Positions 8,442 through 18,881 of a stretch of DNA of 64,000 bases are shown here, one piece after another; within the stretch, counting starts at the first letter, position 1, and each line of letters opens with the position of its first letter. Origin of the DNA: Asanoa hainanensis (lineage in GTDB: Bacteria; Actinomycetota; Actinomycetes; Mycobacteriales; Micromonosporaceae); contig NZ_FZPH01000008.1 of assembly GCF_900188485.1 (NCBI RefSeq), positions 248,001 through 312,000 of the forward strand, given 5' to 3'. Below the pieces are notes generated by a model that was not told the DNA's origin, made no database searches, and saw only the letters and a list, made by a program, of their open reading frames with translations. Both the position numbers and the translations under genes were made by a program.

Positions 8442-8604
8442 GTGTGCCGCGGACCTGGCAAACGGAGCGAAGCGGAGTGATCTCCGGCGGGAGCAACGGT
8501 CGTGCCCACCGCGGACCCGGGAAACGATCTGGATCGAGAAGCGCAGGGGAGTGATCCCCGGGAGTGCGGTCGTGCCCACCGCGGACCCGGGAAATCCGGC
8601 ATTT
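8442..8604 (+). repeat. Dispersed intergenic repeat, copy 2
   Basis: Second copy of the element at 6785-6942, located at the equivalent place after paralogue 2. Two ~60 bp subunits each end in CACCGCGGACCCGGGAAA. The rest of the 300 bp gap before dnaE holds no gene. A TAGGGT near 8675 could be the dnaE -10 box, but no well-spaced -35 is evident. Confidence 0.75.
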
Positions 8605-8710
8605 GAATCTTCACCAGAATTTGATCTTCAACTCACCGGGGACGGCTTGATGCCGACTGTCACACCTCCCGACTAGGGTGGTCGCGGCGCTTGAGTGAAG
8701 GGGGTCCCAG

Positions 8711-11700
8711 GTGTCCGACTCGTTCGTTCATCTGCATGTGCACACCGAGTATTCGATGCTCGACGGTGCCGCCCGGCTCAAGGAGCTGTTCGCCGAGGCC
8801 AATCGCCTTGGCATGCCCGCGTTGGCGATGACCGACCACGGCAACATGTACGGCGCCTACGACTTCTTCAAGCAGGCCACCGGGGCCGGGATCAAGCCGA
8901 TCATCGGGGTCGAGTCCTACCTCACGCCCAACACGGCCCGGCGTGACCGGGTGCGGGTGCGGTGGGCCGACGGCGGCGAGAACGACGTCTCCGGTGGTGG
9001 CGCCTACACCCACATGACGATGCTCGCCGCCGACGCCGAGGGGTTGCAGAACCTCTTCCGGCTGCAGTCGCGGTCGTCGCTGGAGGGCTACTACTTCAAG
9101 CCGCGCGCCGACCGGGAGCTGCTGCACGAGCACGGCAAGGGGATCATCGCGACCACCGGGTGTCCCTCGGGCGAGGTGCAGACCTGGCTGCGGATCGGTG
9201 ACTTCGAGAAGGCCTGCGCGTCCGCCGCCGAGTTCCAGGACATCTTCGGCAAGGACAACTTCTATCTCGAGCTGATGGACCACGGGCTCGACATCGAGAC
9301 CCGCGTCCGGCAGGACCTGATCCGCCTGGGCAAGCGCCTCGGGCTCAAGCCGGTGGCCACCAACGACCTGCACTACACCTACGAGAAAGACGCCGACTCG
9401 CACGAGGTGCTGCTCTGCGTGCAGTCGGGGTCCACGATGGCCGACCCCAAGCGCTTCAAGTTCGACGCGCGCGACTTCTATCTCAAGTCCGCCGCCGAGA
9501 TGAAGGCGCTGTGGGACGCCGAGGTGCCCGGGGCCTGCGCCAACACGCTGGAGATCGCCGAGAAGATCGGCGACTACTCGTCGGTGTTCGCGCACCGCAA
9601 GCTGATGCCGTCGTTCCCGGTGCCCGACGGCTACACCGAGGAGTCGTGGCTGCGGGCCGAGGTGCACCGCGGGCTGCGCGAGCGGTTCCCGTCCGGTGTG
9701 CCGGAGGACCGGCTCAAGCAGGCCGACTACGAGCTCGACGTCATCTGCAAGATGGGCTTCCCGGGCTACTTCCTGGTCACCGCCGACCTCTGCGAATATG
9801 CCCGCAAGGAGAAGATCCGCGTCGGCCCCGGTCGTGGCTCGGCGGCGGGCGCGCTGATCGCCTACGCACTGAAGATCACCGAGCTCGACCCGATGGACCA
9901 CGGCCTGCTGTTCGAGCGGTTCCTCAACCCCGACCGCATCTCGATGCCCGACATCGACATGGACTTCGACGAGCGCCGGCGCGGCGACATGATCCGCTAC
10001 GCGACCGAGCGCTGGGGCGAGGAGCGGGTCGCCCAGATCGTCACCTACGGCAAGATCAAGGCCAAGGCGGCGATCAAGGACGCGGCCCGGGTACTGGGTT
10101 ACCCGTTCGCGGTCGGTGACAAGATCACCAAGGCGATGCCGCCGCCGGTGATGGGCAAGGACATCCCGCTCGCGGGCATCTTCGACCCGTCGCACAACCG
10201 CTACGCCGAGGCCGCCGAGTTCCGCACCCTCTACGAGACCGACCCCGACACCAAGAAGGTCGTCGACACGGCCAAGGGCATCGAGGGCCTGATCCGCCAG
10301 CCCGGCGTGCACGCGGCCGGCGTGATCCTGTCCGGCGAGCCGCTGATGGACGTCCTGCCGATCTGGCGGCGCGACAACGACGGCGCCATCATCACGCAGT
10401 GGGACATGGGCGCCTGCGAGTCCATCGGCCTGCTCAAGATGGACTTCCTGGGGTTGCGCAACCTCACGATCATGGACGACTGCCTCGACGGCATCACCGA
10501 CAACCGCGGTGAGACGGTCGTCCTGGAGCAGTTGCCGCTGGCCGACAAGCCGACCTACGAGCTGCTGGCCCGCGGCGACACGCTCGGCGTCTTCCAGCTC
10601 GACGGTGGCCCGATGCGCTCGCTGCTGCGCTCGATGATCCCCGACAACTTCGAAGACATCTCCGCGGTGCTCGCGCTCTACCGGCCCGGCCCGATGGGCG
10701 CCAACGCGCACAACGAATACGCCGACCGCAAGAACGGCCGCAAGCCGGTGGTGCCGATCCACCCCGAGCTGGCCGACGCGCTCGAAGACATCCTGGGCGA
10801 CACCTACGGGCTGATCGTCTACCAGGAGCAGGTCATGGCGATCGCGCAGCAGCTCGCCGGCTACACGCTCGGCGCCGCCGACCTGCTCCGCCGCGCGATG
10901 GGCAAGAAGAAGAAGGAGATCCTCGACAAGGAGTACGTGCCCTTCTCTCAGGGCATGCGCGACAACGGCTACTCCGACGCGGCGATCAAGACCCTGTGGG
11001 ACATCCTGGTCCCGTTCTCCGACTACGCGTTCAACAAGGCCCACACGGCGGGCTACGGGCTGGTCTCCTTCTGGACCGCGTATCTGAAGGCCAACTACCC
11101 GGCCGAATACATGGCCGCGCTGCTCACCTCGGTCGGCGACGACAAGGACAAGGCCGCCGTCTACCTCGCCGAGTGCCGCCGCATGGGCATCAAGGTGCTG
11201 CCGCCCGACGTCAACGAGTCGGTGGCCCGGTTCGGCGCCGTCGGCACCGACATCCGCTTCGGCATGGCGGCCGTCCGCAACGTCGGCGTCAACGTCGTCG
11301 AGGCGATCGTGCGGGCCCGCAAGCAGCACGGCGCCTACACCGACTTCTACGACTTCCTCCGCAAGGTCGACGCGGTGGCCTGCAACAAGCGCACCATTGA
11401 GTCCCTGATCAAGGCGGGCGCGTTCGACTCGCTCGGCCACACCCGCAAGGGCCTGCTCGCCATCCACGCCGACGCGATCGACGCCTTCATGGGCGTCAAG
11501 AAGAACGAGGCGGTCGGGCAATACGATTTGTTCGGCGCGGCCTTCGGCGAGACCTCGGAAACGTCGATGATCGTGTCGCCGCCCATCCCCGACGGCGAGT
11601 GGGACAAGCCCGACAAGCTCTCCTTCGAACGCGAGATGCTCGGCCTGTACGTGTCGGACCACCCGCTGTCCGGCCTCGACCGCGCGCTGTCCTCGGCCGC

Positions 11701-12250
11701 CGACACCTCGATCGCGGCGCTGGGCGAGGAAGGCGCCATCGCCGACGGCGCCGTGATCACGCTGGCCGGCATCCTGACCGGCGTCCAGCGCCGCATCACC
11801 AAACAGGGCCGCCCGTGGGCGTCGGCGTCGATCGAAGACATGACCAGCGGCGTCGAGGTGCTGTTCTTCCCGAACACCTACGAGCTGGTCGGCCAATACA
11901 TCGCCGAGGACGCGATCGTCGTGGTCAAGGGCCGCGTCGACCGCCGCGACGACCAGGCCCGCATCATGGCGATGGACATGTCCATCCCCGACATCTCGAT
12001 GGCCGGCGCCGACGGCAACCAGCCGGTCGTGATGAACATCGCCACCAACCGCGTGACACCGCCGCTGGTCGAGCGGTTGCGCGAGATCCTCAACACGCAC
12101 CCTGGGCCGTCGGAGGTGCACGTCCGCCTGGTCAACGGCTCCAAGGCGACGGTCCTGCGCCTGAGCCCGCTGCGGGTCGCACCCACGACGGCGCTGATGG
12201 CCGACCTCAAGGCGTTGCTCGGCCCGTCGGCGGTCGAGATGGCCCGCTGA
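8711..12250 (+). CDS. dnaE: DNA polymerase III alpha subunit (DnaE1 type)
   Basis: Replicative DNA polymerase catalytic subunit, 1179 aa, the normal length of actinobacterial DnaE1. The N-terminal PHP domain (about 5-210) starts with [13 protein letters not shown] and keeps the histidine/aspartate metal ligands (MTDHGN), so it may have proofreading exonuclease activity as shown for mycobacterial DnaE1. The family-C palm carries PDIDMDF with Asp414, Asp416 and Asp418. A helix-hairpin-helix region and an OB fold ([13 protein letters not shown], near residue 1015) follow. GTG 8711 is the only start giving the canonical N-terminus. The gene stands alone, between the second dispersed repeat copy and a reverse-strand membrane protein. 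Confidence 0.97.
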   Translation: MSDSFVHLHVHTEYSMLDGAARLKELFAEANRLGMPALAMTDHGNMYGAYDFFKQATGAGIKPIIGVESYLTPNTARRDRVRVRWADGGENDVSGGGAYTHMTMLAADAEGLQNLFRLQSRSSLEGYYFKPRADRELLHEHGKGIIATTGCPSGEVQTWLRIGDFEKACASAAEFQDIFGKDNFYLELMDHGLDIETRVRQDLIRLGKRLGLKPVATNDLHYTYEKDADSHEVLLCVQSGSTMADPKRFKFDARDFYLKSAAEMKALWDAEVPGACANTLEIAEKIGDYSSVFAHRKLMPSFPVPDGYTEESWLRAEVHRGLRERFPSGVPEDRLKQADYELDVICKMGFPGYFLVTADLCEYARKEKIRVGPGRGSAAGALIAYALKITELDPMDHGLLFERFLNPDRISMPDIDMDFDERRRGDMIRYATERWGEERVAQIVTYGKIKAKAAIKDAARVLGYPFAVGDKITKAMPPPVMGKDIPLAGIFDPSHNRYAEAAEFRTLYETDPDTKKVVDTAKGIEGLIRQPGVHAAGVILSGEPLMDVLPIWRRDNDGAIITQWDMGACESIGLLKMDFLGLRNLTIMDDCLDGITDNRGETVVLEQLPLADKPTYELLARGDTLGVFQLDGGPMRSLLRSMIPDNFEDISAVLALYRPGPMGANAHNEYADRKNGRKPVVPIHPELADALEDILGDTYGLIVYQEQVMAIAQQLAGYTLGAADLLRRAMGKKKKEILDKEYVPFSQGMRDNGYSDAAIKTLWDILVPFSDYAFNKAHTAGYGLVSFWTAYLKANYPAEYMAALLTSVGDDKDKAAVYLAECRRMGIKVLPPDVNESVARFGAVGTDIRFGMAAVRNVGVNVVEAIVRARKQHGAYTDFYDFLRKVDAVACNKRTIESLIKAGAFDSLGHTRKGLLAIHADAIDAFMGVKKNEAVGQYDLFGAAFGETSETSMIVSPPIPDGEWDKPDKLSFEREMLGLYVSDHPLSGLDRALSSAADTSIAALGEEGAIADGAVITLAGILTGVQRRITKQGRPWASASIEDMTSGVEVLFFPNTYELVGQYIAEDAIVVVKGRVDRRDDQARIMAMDMSIPDISMAGADGNQPVVMNIATNRVTPPLVERLREILNTHPGPSEVHVRLVNGSKATVLRLSPLRVAPTTALMADLKALLGPSAVEMAR

Positions 12251-12403
12251 CCGACCTCGACCCCCGCGCGCGTGGCCCGGGCGGCGCCGTCGCCAGCCAT
12301 CGCTCGCGGTCGGCCGGATGCAGGACCAGGTCCTTCCTCGGCCGTGTCGGGGGTGGCGGGTCGGGAGCAGTCCGTTGCCTGCCGCTGGTTGGCAGCGGAC
12401 GAC

Positions 12404-12925
12404 TCAGCGCGGCGGTGCGGTCTGTCGATTGACGTACCAGGCGTAGGTTGCCGCGGATGCTGCTGCCAGGGCGATGCCCAGTAGGCCGACTGACGGCAGG
12501 TCCGGCGGGTTGAGGGCTCCTTCGACCAGGTGCGGGGGTGGCACGGCGTCCGCGGAGATCCAGTAGGAGCCGCCCGGTTGTTCGCGTGACCAGGCTCGCC
12601 AGCCGACCACGGCCGCGTAGGTGACCAGGCCGGCGCTCGTGATCACCCACCAGCCCAGGGCGTGCTGGCTTGTCGGGGTGGGACCGCCGCGGCTGGTCGA
12701 CCAGGCGACGACCAGTGCCGTCACCAGGGCCGCGGCGGTGAGGGTCAGCAGCACCGCGGACAGGGTTCTGGTCTCGGTGAACAGGCCGTCGAGGTCCGCG
12801 ACCGTGGCCGCCTGCGGTGCGGCGGCGCTGAGGCGGTGGATCGCCCATTCGCGTCCCGCGATCGCGACGCAGGCCACGCCCGTGGCGATGGTTCCGACGG
12901 CCGGCGGCACCCGGGGCGGCTTCAC
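12404..12925 (-). CDS. Four-helix integral membrane protein, unknown function
   Basis: A 173 aa protein with four predicted membrane helices: about residues 8-25, 54-76, 92-114 and 142-162. The start is GTG 12925. The frame stays open another 120 codons upstream, but that stretch is Pro/Arg/Ser-rich, non-hydrophobic, and runs antisense into the divergent gene at 13071, so I exclude it. No motif was recognised. It is divergent from the next gene with about 145 bp between the starts, which must hold both promoters. Confidence 0.65.
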   Translation of the reverse strand: MKPPRVPPAVGTIATGVACVAIAGREWAIHRLSAAAPQAATVADLDGLFTETRTLSAVLLTLTAAALVTALVVAWSTSRGGPTPTSQHALGWWVITSAGLVTYAAVVGWRAWSREQPGGSYWISADAVPPPHLVEGALNPPDLPSVGLLGIALAAASAATYAWYVNRQTAPPR

Positions 12926-13070
12926 GCACGGCAGCCTAGCCACCGGTCTCGATACGTTCTCGGGCGCGGGGATGGGGCGAGTGGGGTCCGAGTGGCGTAC
13001 CTCGGCAAGTCTTGATCGTTTGTGGCGGGGTGCGGTAGGCGATGGGCGATTCGCCTGAGAGGATCGGTCG

Positions 13071-14129
13071 GTGACCGCCGCCAGCCCCGAACCGACCGAC
13101 GGGTCCGGCGCCACCCCCGCTTCCGGGGACGGCACCTGGACGACGGCGGGCTCCCTCCCCGCCGACCCGCTCGCTTCCCCGTCGCCCGACCCCGCCGGCG
13201 GTGGGTCGTCCGTGGCGTTCGGCTCGTTCGCGCAGCTCGACCCGCCGGACGGCGGGCGCACGTCGGGTGCGGGTCCGTGGTCCACACCGCCGGCGGGTTG
13301 GGAACCGCCACCGGCTCCCGCCGACTCGTCCGAGCATGGGGCCGCTAGCCTCGCCTACGCGCCGCCCACGCCGCGGATGCCGCTTCGGAAGCGGCTCGGG
13401 GCTGCCGGGTTGACCGCTGTCGTCGTCGCCGTGATCGGCGCGCCGCTCGGGTTGGTGTGGGCGCTGGTCGCGCCCGGGGTACCCATCATCAAGACCGAGG
13501 ACGGCGCCGTGTTCGCGACGCCGAGTCCCGAGGAGTTCATCGCCTCCGACGGCTGGTTCACGATCCTGCTGTTCTCGCTCGGCGTGCTGGCCGCGCTGGT
13601 GACCTGGATCTGGTTCAAGCGCTACCGCGGTCCGTGGACGTTGGCCGCGCTTGTCGTCGGCACCATCGGGGCCAGCATCCTGGCCTGGCAGGTGGGCCGG
13701 CGGATCGGCAACGGCGACTACCACGACAAGGTCCTCGCCGCACAGCCCGGCGACCTGCTCGTCCGGCCGCCCGACCTGCGCGCGGGCGGGTTCACCAAGC
13801 TCTGGGACGTCGTCCCGTTCGTGCACGGGGACCTGCTGATCGCGACCTTCGGCGCGGTGATCATCTACACGCTGCTCGCGGGCTGGTCGCGCACCCCGAC
13901 GCTGCGGCCCGAGCCCGCACTGCCGCAGCCGGCGGTGCCGACGAACCCGTACTACTCGCTCTCCGGACCGAGCGCACCGGCCGCGTCCGACGAATCGGCG
14001 GCACCGGATTGGCCAGGCCAGCCGGCTACCGAGCCGGGCGACCCGGCCACATCAGGCGACCCGAGCCAAGGGGCCCCGAGGCCGGGCGACGCTTCCGCAC
14101 CCGGTGACCCGGCAGCGCCGGGACGCTAG
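13071..14129 (+). CDS. Membrane protein with Pro-rich N- and C-terminal tails (DUF2567-like)
   Basis: A 352 aa protein. Residues 1-105 and 300-352 are Pro/Gly/Ala/Ser-rich and probably cytoplasmic and disordered. The core has four predicted helices at about 112-135, 160-183, 188-207 and 258-276. The central pattern, including PGVPIIK followed by a small extracytoplasmic domain and a conserved D-G-W, resembles actinobacterial DUF2567 membrane proteins; this is a judgement by eye. GTG 13071 follows GAGAGGATCGGTCG. The phosphotransferase starts 11 bp downstream, so the two are likely co-transcribed. Function unknown. Confidence 0.7.
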   Translation: MTAASPEPTDGSGATPASGDGTWTTAGSLPADPLASPSPDPAGGGSSVAFGSFAQLDPPDGGRTSGAGPWSTPPAGWEPPPAPADSSEHGAASLAYAPPTPRMPLRKRLGAAGLTAVVVAVIGAPLGLVWALVAPGVPIIKTEDGAVFATPSPEEFIASDGWFTILLFSLGVLAALVTWIWFKRYRGPWTLAALVVGTIGASILAWQVGRRIGNGDYHDKVLAAQPGDLLVRPPDLRAGGFTKLWDVVPFVHGDLLIATFGAVIIYTLLAGWSRTPTLRPEPALPQPAVPTNPYYSLSGPSAPAASDESAAPDWPGQPATEPGDPATSGDPSQGAPRPGDASAPGDPAAPGR

Positions 14130-14140
14130 CGCCCGCGACG

Positions 14141-15025
14141 ATGAACGTTGGCCTCGAGCCGCGTACCACGGAATGGGTGCAGGCGGCCCTGCCGCCCGGA
14201 CACGAGATCACCGCCGTCACGGCGCTGCGGGGCGGCTGGACCTCCAGGATGTCGCGGCTCGACGTCGAAGGCCCGGACACGTCGTACCCCCTGGTGTTGC
14301 GGTCCTTCCTGAAGCCCTTCTACGTCCGGCATGCCCCGGGGCTGCTCGCCCGCGAGGCCGCAATCCTGCGGCTCCTCGCCGGCACCAGCATCCCGGCGCC
14401 CCGCCCGCTCGCTGTGGACCCGGCGGGCGAGACCGCCGCGTACCCCTCCCTGCTGATGTCCCTACTGAAGGGCCGCGTCGACCTCACCGTCGACCGGTCC
14501 GCGGCCCTCGCCCGCCAACTGGTCGAGATCCACAAGATCGCTCACAAGCCGCGCACCTACCAGGCTTGGACCGACCCGGACCGGGTACGCGTCCCCGACC
14601 GGGACACCGCCCTCTGGCGCCACGCCGTCGACCTGATCCGGCGGGAGCCGCCGCCCTGGGAGGGTCGGTTCCTGCACCGCGACTTCCACCCCGGCAACGT
14701 GCTTTTCGACAAGAACACGATCACGGGCGTCGTCGACTGGGTGGAGACCTCCTGGGGCCCCGCCGACCTCGACGTCGCCCACTGCGCCACCGCGATCGCC
14801 CTGCTGCACGGACCCGAGCAGGGCATGAAGTTCGCCGGCCACTACCAGGAGGCCGGTGGGGTGCTCGGTGACGAGCACCGCTACTGGCGGCTCCTGGACG
14901 CCCTCGGCTTCGCCCCGGACGCCGAGAAGGTCGCCGGGCCGTGGCGTGATCTCGGTCGCACCGACCTGACGCCGGACGTGTTGACCAGGCGGCTGACCGA
15001 GTACGTCGCGGCCGCGATCGGCTAG
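14141..15025 (+). CDS. APH-family phosphotransferase
   Basis: Aminoglycoside-phosphotransferase/choline-kinase-like enzyme, 294 aa. It carries the kinase catalytic block LHRDFHPGN (Asp181 in HRD) and the metal-binding VVDW with Asp199. The N-lobe is typical but the usual nucleotide-binding Lys is not obvious by eye. Such proteins phosphorylate small molecules; most genomic copies are not antibiotic-resistance genes and the substrate cannot be predicted. It follows the membrane protein by 11 bp. Its TAG stop overlaps the convergent Lon-domain gene through a shared CTAG at 15022-15025. Confidence 0.85.
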   Translation: MNVGLEPRTTEWVQAALPPGHEITAVTALRGGWTSRMSRLDVEGPDTSYPLVLRSFLKPFYVRHAPGLLAREAAILRLLAGTSIPAPRPLAVDPAGETAAYPSLLMSLLKGRVDLTVDRSAALARQLVEIHKIAHKPRTYQAWTDPDRVRVPDRDTALWRHAVDLIRREPPPWEGRFLHRDFHPGNVLFDKNTITGVVDWVETSWGPADLDVAHCATAIALLHGPEQGMKFAGHYQEAGGVLGDEHRYWRLLDALGFAPDAEKVAGPWRDLGRTDLTPDVLTRRLTEYVAAAIG

Positions 15026-15792
15026 TTCGGGCTCCCGGGCACGGCCAGGTCCCGCAGCGGCACCGGCACCGCCCGCACCTGCCGCAGCAACGCCGCCTCG
15101 CGGCTCAGCAACCGCAGCTCGGCCCGCAGCCGCCCGGCTGTGTCGGGGGTGGCCAGCAGGCGCTGGCGGTCCTCCAACGTGAGCGCGGCGGTCGCCGCGA
15201 CCAGGTGGCTGAGCACCGTCGGGTCCTCCGGCAGCTGCTCGGTCAGCTCGCGCTCGTCGGCGCGGATCAGCGTCAGGTACTGCCGGAAGACCGCGAGCAC
15301 CCGCGGCGCCAGCAGGTCGGCGAGCTCCTCCTGGCCCTCCGGCTCGGGCAGCCACTCGACCTCGGCCATCAGGTACGGCTCGGAGGTCTTGTCGACGGAC
15401 ACCACCCGGAACCGGCGCCGGCCCACGGTGACGATGTCGTAGCGGCCGTCCGGCAGCTCCGTCACCTGGCGCAGCTCGGCCGTGCAGCCGACCTCGTGCA
15501 GCGCCACGTCGCCGGGGTCGGCCTGCGCCGCGGGCGGCGGTGGCAGCGGCGTCGTCGGCACCGGGCCGAGCCGCGGCGGCTGGGATTCGGGCGGGTCGGG
15601 GGCGGGCGCGGTGGGCAACGTCTCCCACCCCTGCTTGATCGCCACCACGCCGAACTCGCGTGGATCACCATCGGGCCGGCTCAGCAGATGCTTCACGAGG
15701 TCGCGGTAGCGCTCCTCGAAGATGTGCAACGGCAGCACCAGGCCGGGAAAAAGCACCGTCCCGAGGGGGAAAACGGGCAGCCGCGACGTCAC
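15022..15792 (-). CDS. Lon-substrate-binding-domain protein
   Basis: A 256 aa protein whose N-terminus (RLPVFPLGTVLFPGLVLPLH) and following HIFEERYRDLV match the Lon protease N-terminal substrate-binding domain. The AAA+ and protease parts are absent. Stand-alone proteins of this type are common in actinobacteria and their role is unknown; an adaptor function is guesswork. Residues 60-90 form a Pro-rich insertion. Start ATG 15792. It is convergent with the phosphotransferase, sharing the CTAG stops, and divergent from hisD with 91 bp between starts. Confidence 0.88.
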   Translation of the reverse strand: MTSRLPVFPLGTVLFPGLVLPLHIFEERYRDLVKHLLSRPDGDPREFGVVAIKQGWETLPTAPAPDPPESQPPRLGPVPTTPLPPPPAAQADPGDVALHEVGCTAELRQVTELPDGRYDIVTVGRRRFRVVSVDKTSEPYLMAEVEWLPEPEGQEELADLLAPRVLAVFRQYLTLIRADERELTEQLPEDPTVLSHLVAATAALTLEDRQRLLATPDTAGRLRAELRLLSREAALLRQVRAVPVPLRDLAVPGSPN

Positions 15793-15870
15793 CGCCCGAG
15801 CCTAGCGCCTGACCGGGCACCGGGGACCGAACAGCGCGAACGGCGCCGGAATCCCGATTGCTGGTACGCC

Positions 15871-15876
15871 TAGACT
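15871..15876 (+). promoter_or_regulatory. Probable -10 box of the his operon (leaderless start)
   Basis: TAGACT ends 7 bp before the hisD GTG. Transcription would begin at or next to the start codon, giving a leaderless mRNA. No Shine-Dalgarno sequence lies in between. A clear -35 box is not visible. Confidence 0.5.
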
Positions 15877-15883
15877 TTGTGGG

Positions 15884-17203
15884 GTGTTGAACCGGATCGA
15901 CTTGCGCGGCGTCGACACCGACCCGCGCGGTTTGCTGCCCCGTGCCCGGCTCGACGTGTCGCAGGCCGTCGAGACCATCCGCCCGCTCGTCGAGGCGGTC
16001 CGGGAGCATGGGTTCAGCGCGGTCCGGGAGGCGACCGCGCGGTTCGACGGCGTCGAGCTCGACGAGCTCCGCGTCCCGGTCGAGACGATCAAGGCGGCCG
16101 AGCGGAGCCTCGACCCCGACGTCCGGGCCGCCCTGCTCGAGGCGATCAGCCGCGCCCGCCGGGTCCACGAGGACCAGCGCCGGCAGGACACCACCACCCA
16201 GGTCGTGCCCGGTGGCACGGTCACCGAGCGCTGGGTCCCGGTCGAGCGAGTCGGCCTGTACGTGCCCGGCGGCCTGGCCATGTACCCCTCGACCGTCGTG
16301 ATGAACGTGGTGCCGGCCCAGGTCGCCGGCGTCGACGCGCTGGTCGTGGTGAGCCCGCCCCAGAAGGACAACGGCGGCCTGCCGGACCAGCGGGTGCTCG
16401 CCGCCTGCGCGCTGCTCGGCGTCGACGAGGTCTACGCGGTCGGCGGGGCGCAGGCGATCGCGGTGCTCGGCCACGGCAGCACCACCAACGCCGCGGGCAC
16501 CGGCTACTGCCGGCCCGTCGACATCATCACGGGGCCCGGCAACGTCTGGGTGACCGCCGCCAAGCGGATCATGCGCTCGGGCGGCACCGTCGGCATCGAC
16601 GCCGAGGCCGGCCCCACCGAGATCGCGATCCTGGCCGACGACACCGCCGACCCGGGCCACGTCGCCGCCGACCTGATCAGCCAGGCCGAGCACGACCCGT
16701 TGGCGGCCAGTGTGCTGGTCACCCCGTCCACAGCGCTGGCTGACGCGGTCGACGCCGAGCTCCGCACGCGCGTCGAGGCCACGAAGCACTCCGGGCGTGT
16801 CGCGACCGCCCTGACCGGTGAGCAGTCCGGCACCGTCCTCGTCGACGACCTCGACCAGGGGCTGCGGGTGGTCGACGCGTACGCCGCCGAGCACCTGGAG
16901 ATCCAGACCAGAGACGCCCGAACGATCGCGATGCGGGTACGCAACGCCGGCGCGATCTTCGTCGGCCCGTACGCGCCGGTCTCGCTGGGCGACTACTGCG
17001 CCGGCTCCAACCACGTGCTGCCCACCGGCGGCTGCGCCCGACACTCCAGCGGCCTGTCGGTGCAGTCGTTCCTGCGGGGTATCCACGTCATCGAGTACGA
17101 CGAGGCCGCCCTGCGCGACGCGGCCCCGCACGTGGTGACCCTGGCCAACGTGGAAGACCTGCCGGCGCACGGCGAAGCGGTCACGGCGAGGTTCCCGGTA
17201 TGA
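15884..17203 (+). CDS. hisD: Histidinol dehydrogenase
   Basis: Catalyses the last two steps of histidine synthesis, L-histidinol to L-histidine with two NAD+. It is 439 aa, the normal size. Diagnostic blocks are [11 protein letters not shown], the NAD-binding stretch around [20 protein letters not shown], the [10 protein letters not shown] block, AEHDP, and SPVSL-type [17 protein letters not shown] with zinc ligands near the end. GTG 15884 is the first codon and probably leaderless. hisC starts inside the last codons (ATGA overlap), so hisD leads a tightly coupled operon through hisF. Confidence 0.97.
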   Translation: MLNRIDLRGVDTDPRGLLPRARLDVSQAVETIRPLVEAVREHGFSAVREATARFDGVELDELRVPVETIKAAERSLDPDVRAALLEAISRARRVHEDQRRQDTTTQVVPGGTVTERWVPVERVGLYVPGGLAMYPSTVVMNVVPAQVAGVDALVVVSPPQKDNGGLPDQRVLAACALLGVDEVYAVGGAQAIAVLGHGSTTNAAGTGYCRPVDIITGPGNVWVTAAKRIMRSGGTVGIDAEAGPTEIAILADDTADPGHVAADLISQAEHDPLAASVLVTPSTALADAVDAELRTRVEATKHSGRVATALTGEQSGTVLVDDLDQGLRVVDAYAAEHLEIQTRDARTIAMRVRNAGAIFVGPYAPVSLGDYCAGSNHVLPTGGCARHSSGLSVQSFLRGIHVIEYDEAALRDAAPHVVTLANVEDLPAHGEAVTARFPV

Positions 17204-18270
17204 CGCACCTTGACGACCTCCCGCTGCGGGACGACCTGCGGGGGTTGACCGCCTACGGCGCGCCGCAGCTCGACGTGCCGGTGCGGTTGAACACCAACGA
17301 GAACTCGTACCCCGTGCCCGACGACGTGGTCGAGGCGATCGGCAAGGCGCTCCAGGACGAGCTGCGCGACCTCAACCGCTACCCCGACCGCGACGCGGTG
17401 GCGCTGCGGGCCGACCTCGCCGCCTACCTCGGCCACGGGCTGACCGTCGCCAACGTGTGGGCGGCCAACGGGTCCAACGAGGTCCAGCAGCAGCTGCTCC
17501 AGGCGTTCGGCGGCCCGGGCCGCACGGCGCTCGGCTTCACCCCGGCGTACTCGATGCACCCGCTGCTCGCGGTCGGCACCGGCACCGAATGGGTCGACGG
17601 CCACCGCGGCGCCGACTTCACCCTGACCGCGGCCGACGTGGTGGCGCAGGTCGAAGAAACGGGACCGGACCTGGTCTTCCTCTGCTCGCCCAACAACCCG
17701 ACCGGCACGGCGCTGCCGCCGGACGTGGTGACCGCGGTGCTCGACGTGGCGCCCGGCATGGTGGTGGTCGACGAGGCCTACGCCGAGTTCGCCCGGCCCG
17801 GCACCCCCAGCGCGCTCACGGTGCTGCCCGGCCACCCGCGGCTGGTGGTCACCCGCACGATGAGCAAGGCGTTCGGCTTCGCCGGCGGCCGGCTGGGCTA
17901 CCTGGTCGCCGACCCGGCCGTGGTCGACGCCGTCCAACTGGTCCGCCTGCCCTACCACCTCAGCGCCCTGACCCAGGCCGCCGCCCGCGCCGCCGTGGCC
18001 CACCGCGACGGCCTCCTCGCCACCGTCGAGGCGATCAAGGAACAGCGCGACCGGATCGTCGCGACGCTGCGGCAACGCGGGCTGACCGTGGCCGACAGCG
18101 ACGCCAACTTCGTGCTGTTCGAAGTCGGTGGCGACCAGCGGGCCGCCTGGCAGGCGCTGCTCGACCACGGCGTGCTGGTCCGCGACGTCGGCCTGCCCGG
18201 CTGGCTGCGGGTCACCGCCGGCACCCCCGCCGAGACCGATGCCTTCCTCACCGCCATGGAGTCCCTGTGA
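17200..18270 (+). CDS. hisC: Histidinol-phosphate aminotransferase
   Basis: PLP-dependent fold-type I enzyme that transaminates imidazole acetol phosphate with glutamate, 356 aa. It has [10 protein letters not shown] near the N-terminus, SPNNPTGT, the [10 protein letters not shown] block, and [17 protein letters not shown] with PLP-binding Lys223. ATG 17200 overlaps the hisD stop by 4 bp, and its own TGA overlaps the hisB GTG. Position and sequence both support HisC over other class I aminotransferases. Confidence 0.96.
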   Translation: MTHLDDLPLRDDLRGLTAYGAPQLDVPVRLNTNENSYPVPDDVVEAIGKALQDELRDLNRYPDRDAVALRADLAAYLGHGLTVANVWAANGSNEVQQQLLQAFGGPGRTALGFTPAYSMHPLLAVGTGTEWVDGHRGADFTLTAADVVAQVEETGPDLVFLCSPNNPTGTALPPDVVTAVLDVAPGMVVVDEAYAEFARPGTPSALTVLPGHPRLVVTRTMSKAFGFAGGRLGYLVADPAVVDAVQLVRLPYHLSALTQAAARAAVAHRDGLLATVEAIKEQRDRIVATLRQRGLTVADSDANFVLFEVGGDQRAAWQALLDHGVLVRDVGLPGWLRVTAGTPAETDAFLTAMESL

Positions 18271-18881
18271 GCAGCCGCCGCGCCCGCGTGGAGCGCACCA
18301 CCAACGAGACCAAGGTCAGCGTCGAGATCGACCTCGACGGCACCGGCCGCGCCGAGATCTCCACCGGCGTCGGCTTCTACGACCACATGCTCAACCAGAT
18401 CGCCCGCCACGGCGGGTTCGACCTGACCGTGCAGACGGTCGGCGACCTGGAGATCGACGCGCACCACACGATGGAGGACACGGCGATCGCGCTGGGCACG
18501 GCGTTCGCGGAGGCGTTGGGCGACAAGGCCGGCATCACGCGGTACGGCAGTGCCACCGTCCCGATGGACGAGGTGCTGGTGCGGGCCGCGGTCGACCTGT
18601 CCGGCCGGGCCTACGTGGTGCACGACGAGCCGCCGCTGGCGCCGTACATCGGGCCGGTCTATCCGACCAGCATGACCCGGCACATCTTCGAGTCGTTCGG
18701 CCTGGCCGCGAAGGTCACGCTGCACGTCGACGTGCTCCGGGCCGCCCGCCCCGGCGGCCACCCCGACGCCCACCACGTGGTCGAGGCCCAGTTCAAGGCG
18801 CTGAGCCGGGCACTGCGGGAGGCCGTCGCGATCGACCCGCGCAACGCCGGCGCCGTGCCGTCCACCAAGGGCGCCTTGTGA
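18267..18881 (+). CDS. hisB: Imidazoleglycerol-phosphate dehydratase
   Basis: Manganese enzyme that dehydrates imidazole glycerol phosphate. It is 204 aa and monofunctional, without the phosphatase domain of enteric HisB. Two metal-binding histidine clusters are visible: DAHHTMED (64-71) and DAHHVVEA near residue 171. GTG 18267 overlaps the hisC stop and places VERTTNET at the usual N-terminus. The frame is open far upstream over hisC, but that part is a shadow. Its TGA overlaps the start of a 54 aa membrane protein. Confidence 0.96.
   Translation: MSSRRARVERTTNETKVSVEIDLDGTGRAEISTGVGFYDHMLNQIARHGGFDLTVQTVGDLEIDAHHTMEDTAIALGTAFAEALGDKAGITRYGSATVPMDEVLVRAAVDLSGRAYVVHDEPPLAPYIGPVYPTSMTRHIFESFGLAAKVTLHVDVLRAARPGGHPDAHHVVEAQFKALSRALREAVAIDPRNAGAVPSTKGAL

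Noticed and set aside
8660-12121. 1153-codon minus-strand open frame over dnaE
   Set aside because: Antisense shadow of a GC-rich gene; the product is Val/Asp/Arg/His-rich without motifs, and DnaE is certain.
15665-17170. 501-codon minus-strand frame over hisD
   Set aside because: Antisense shadow with no motifs; HisD blocks on the plus strand are unambiguous.
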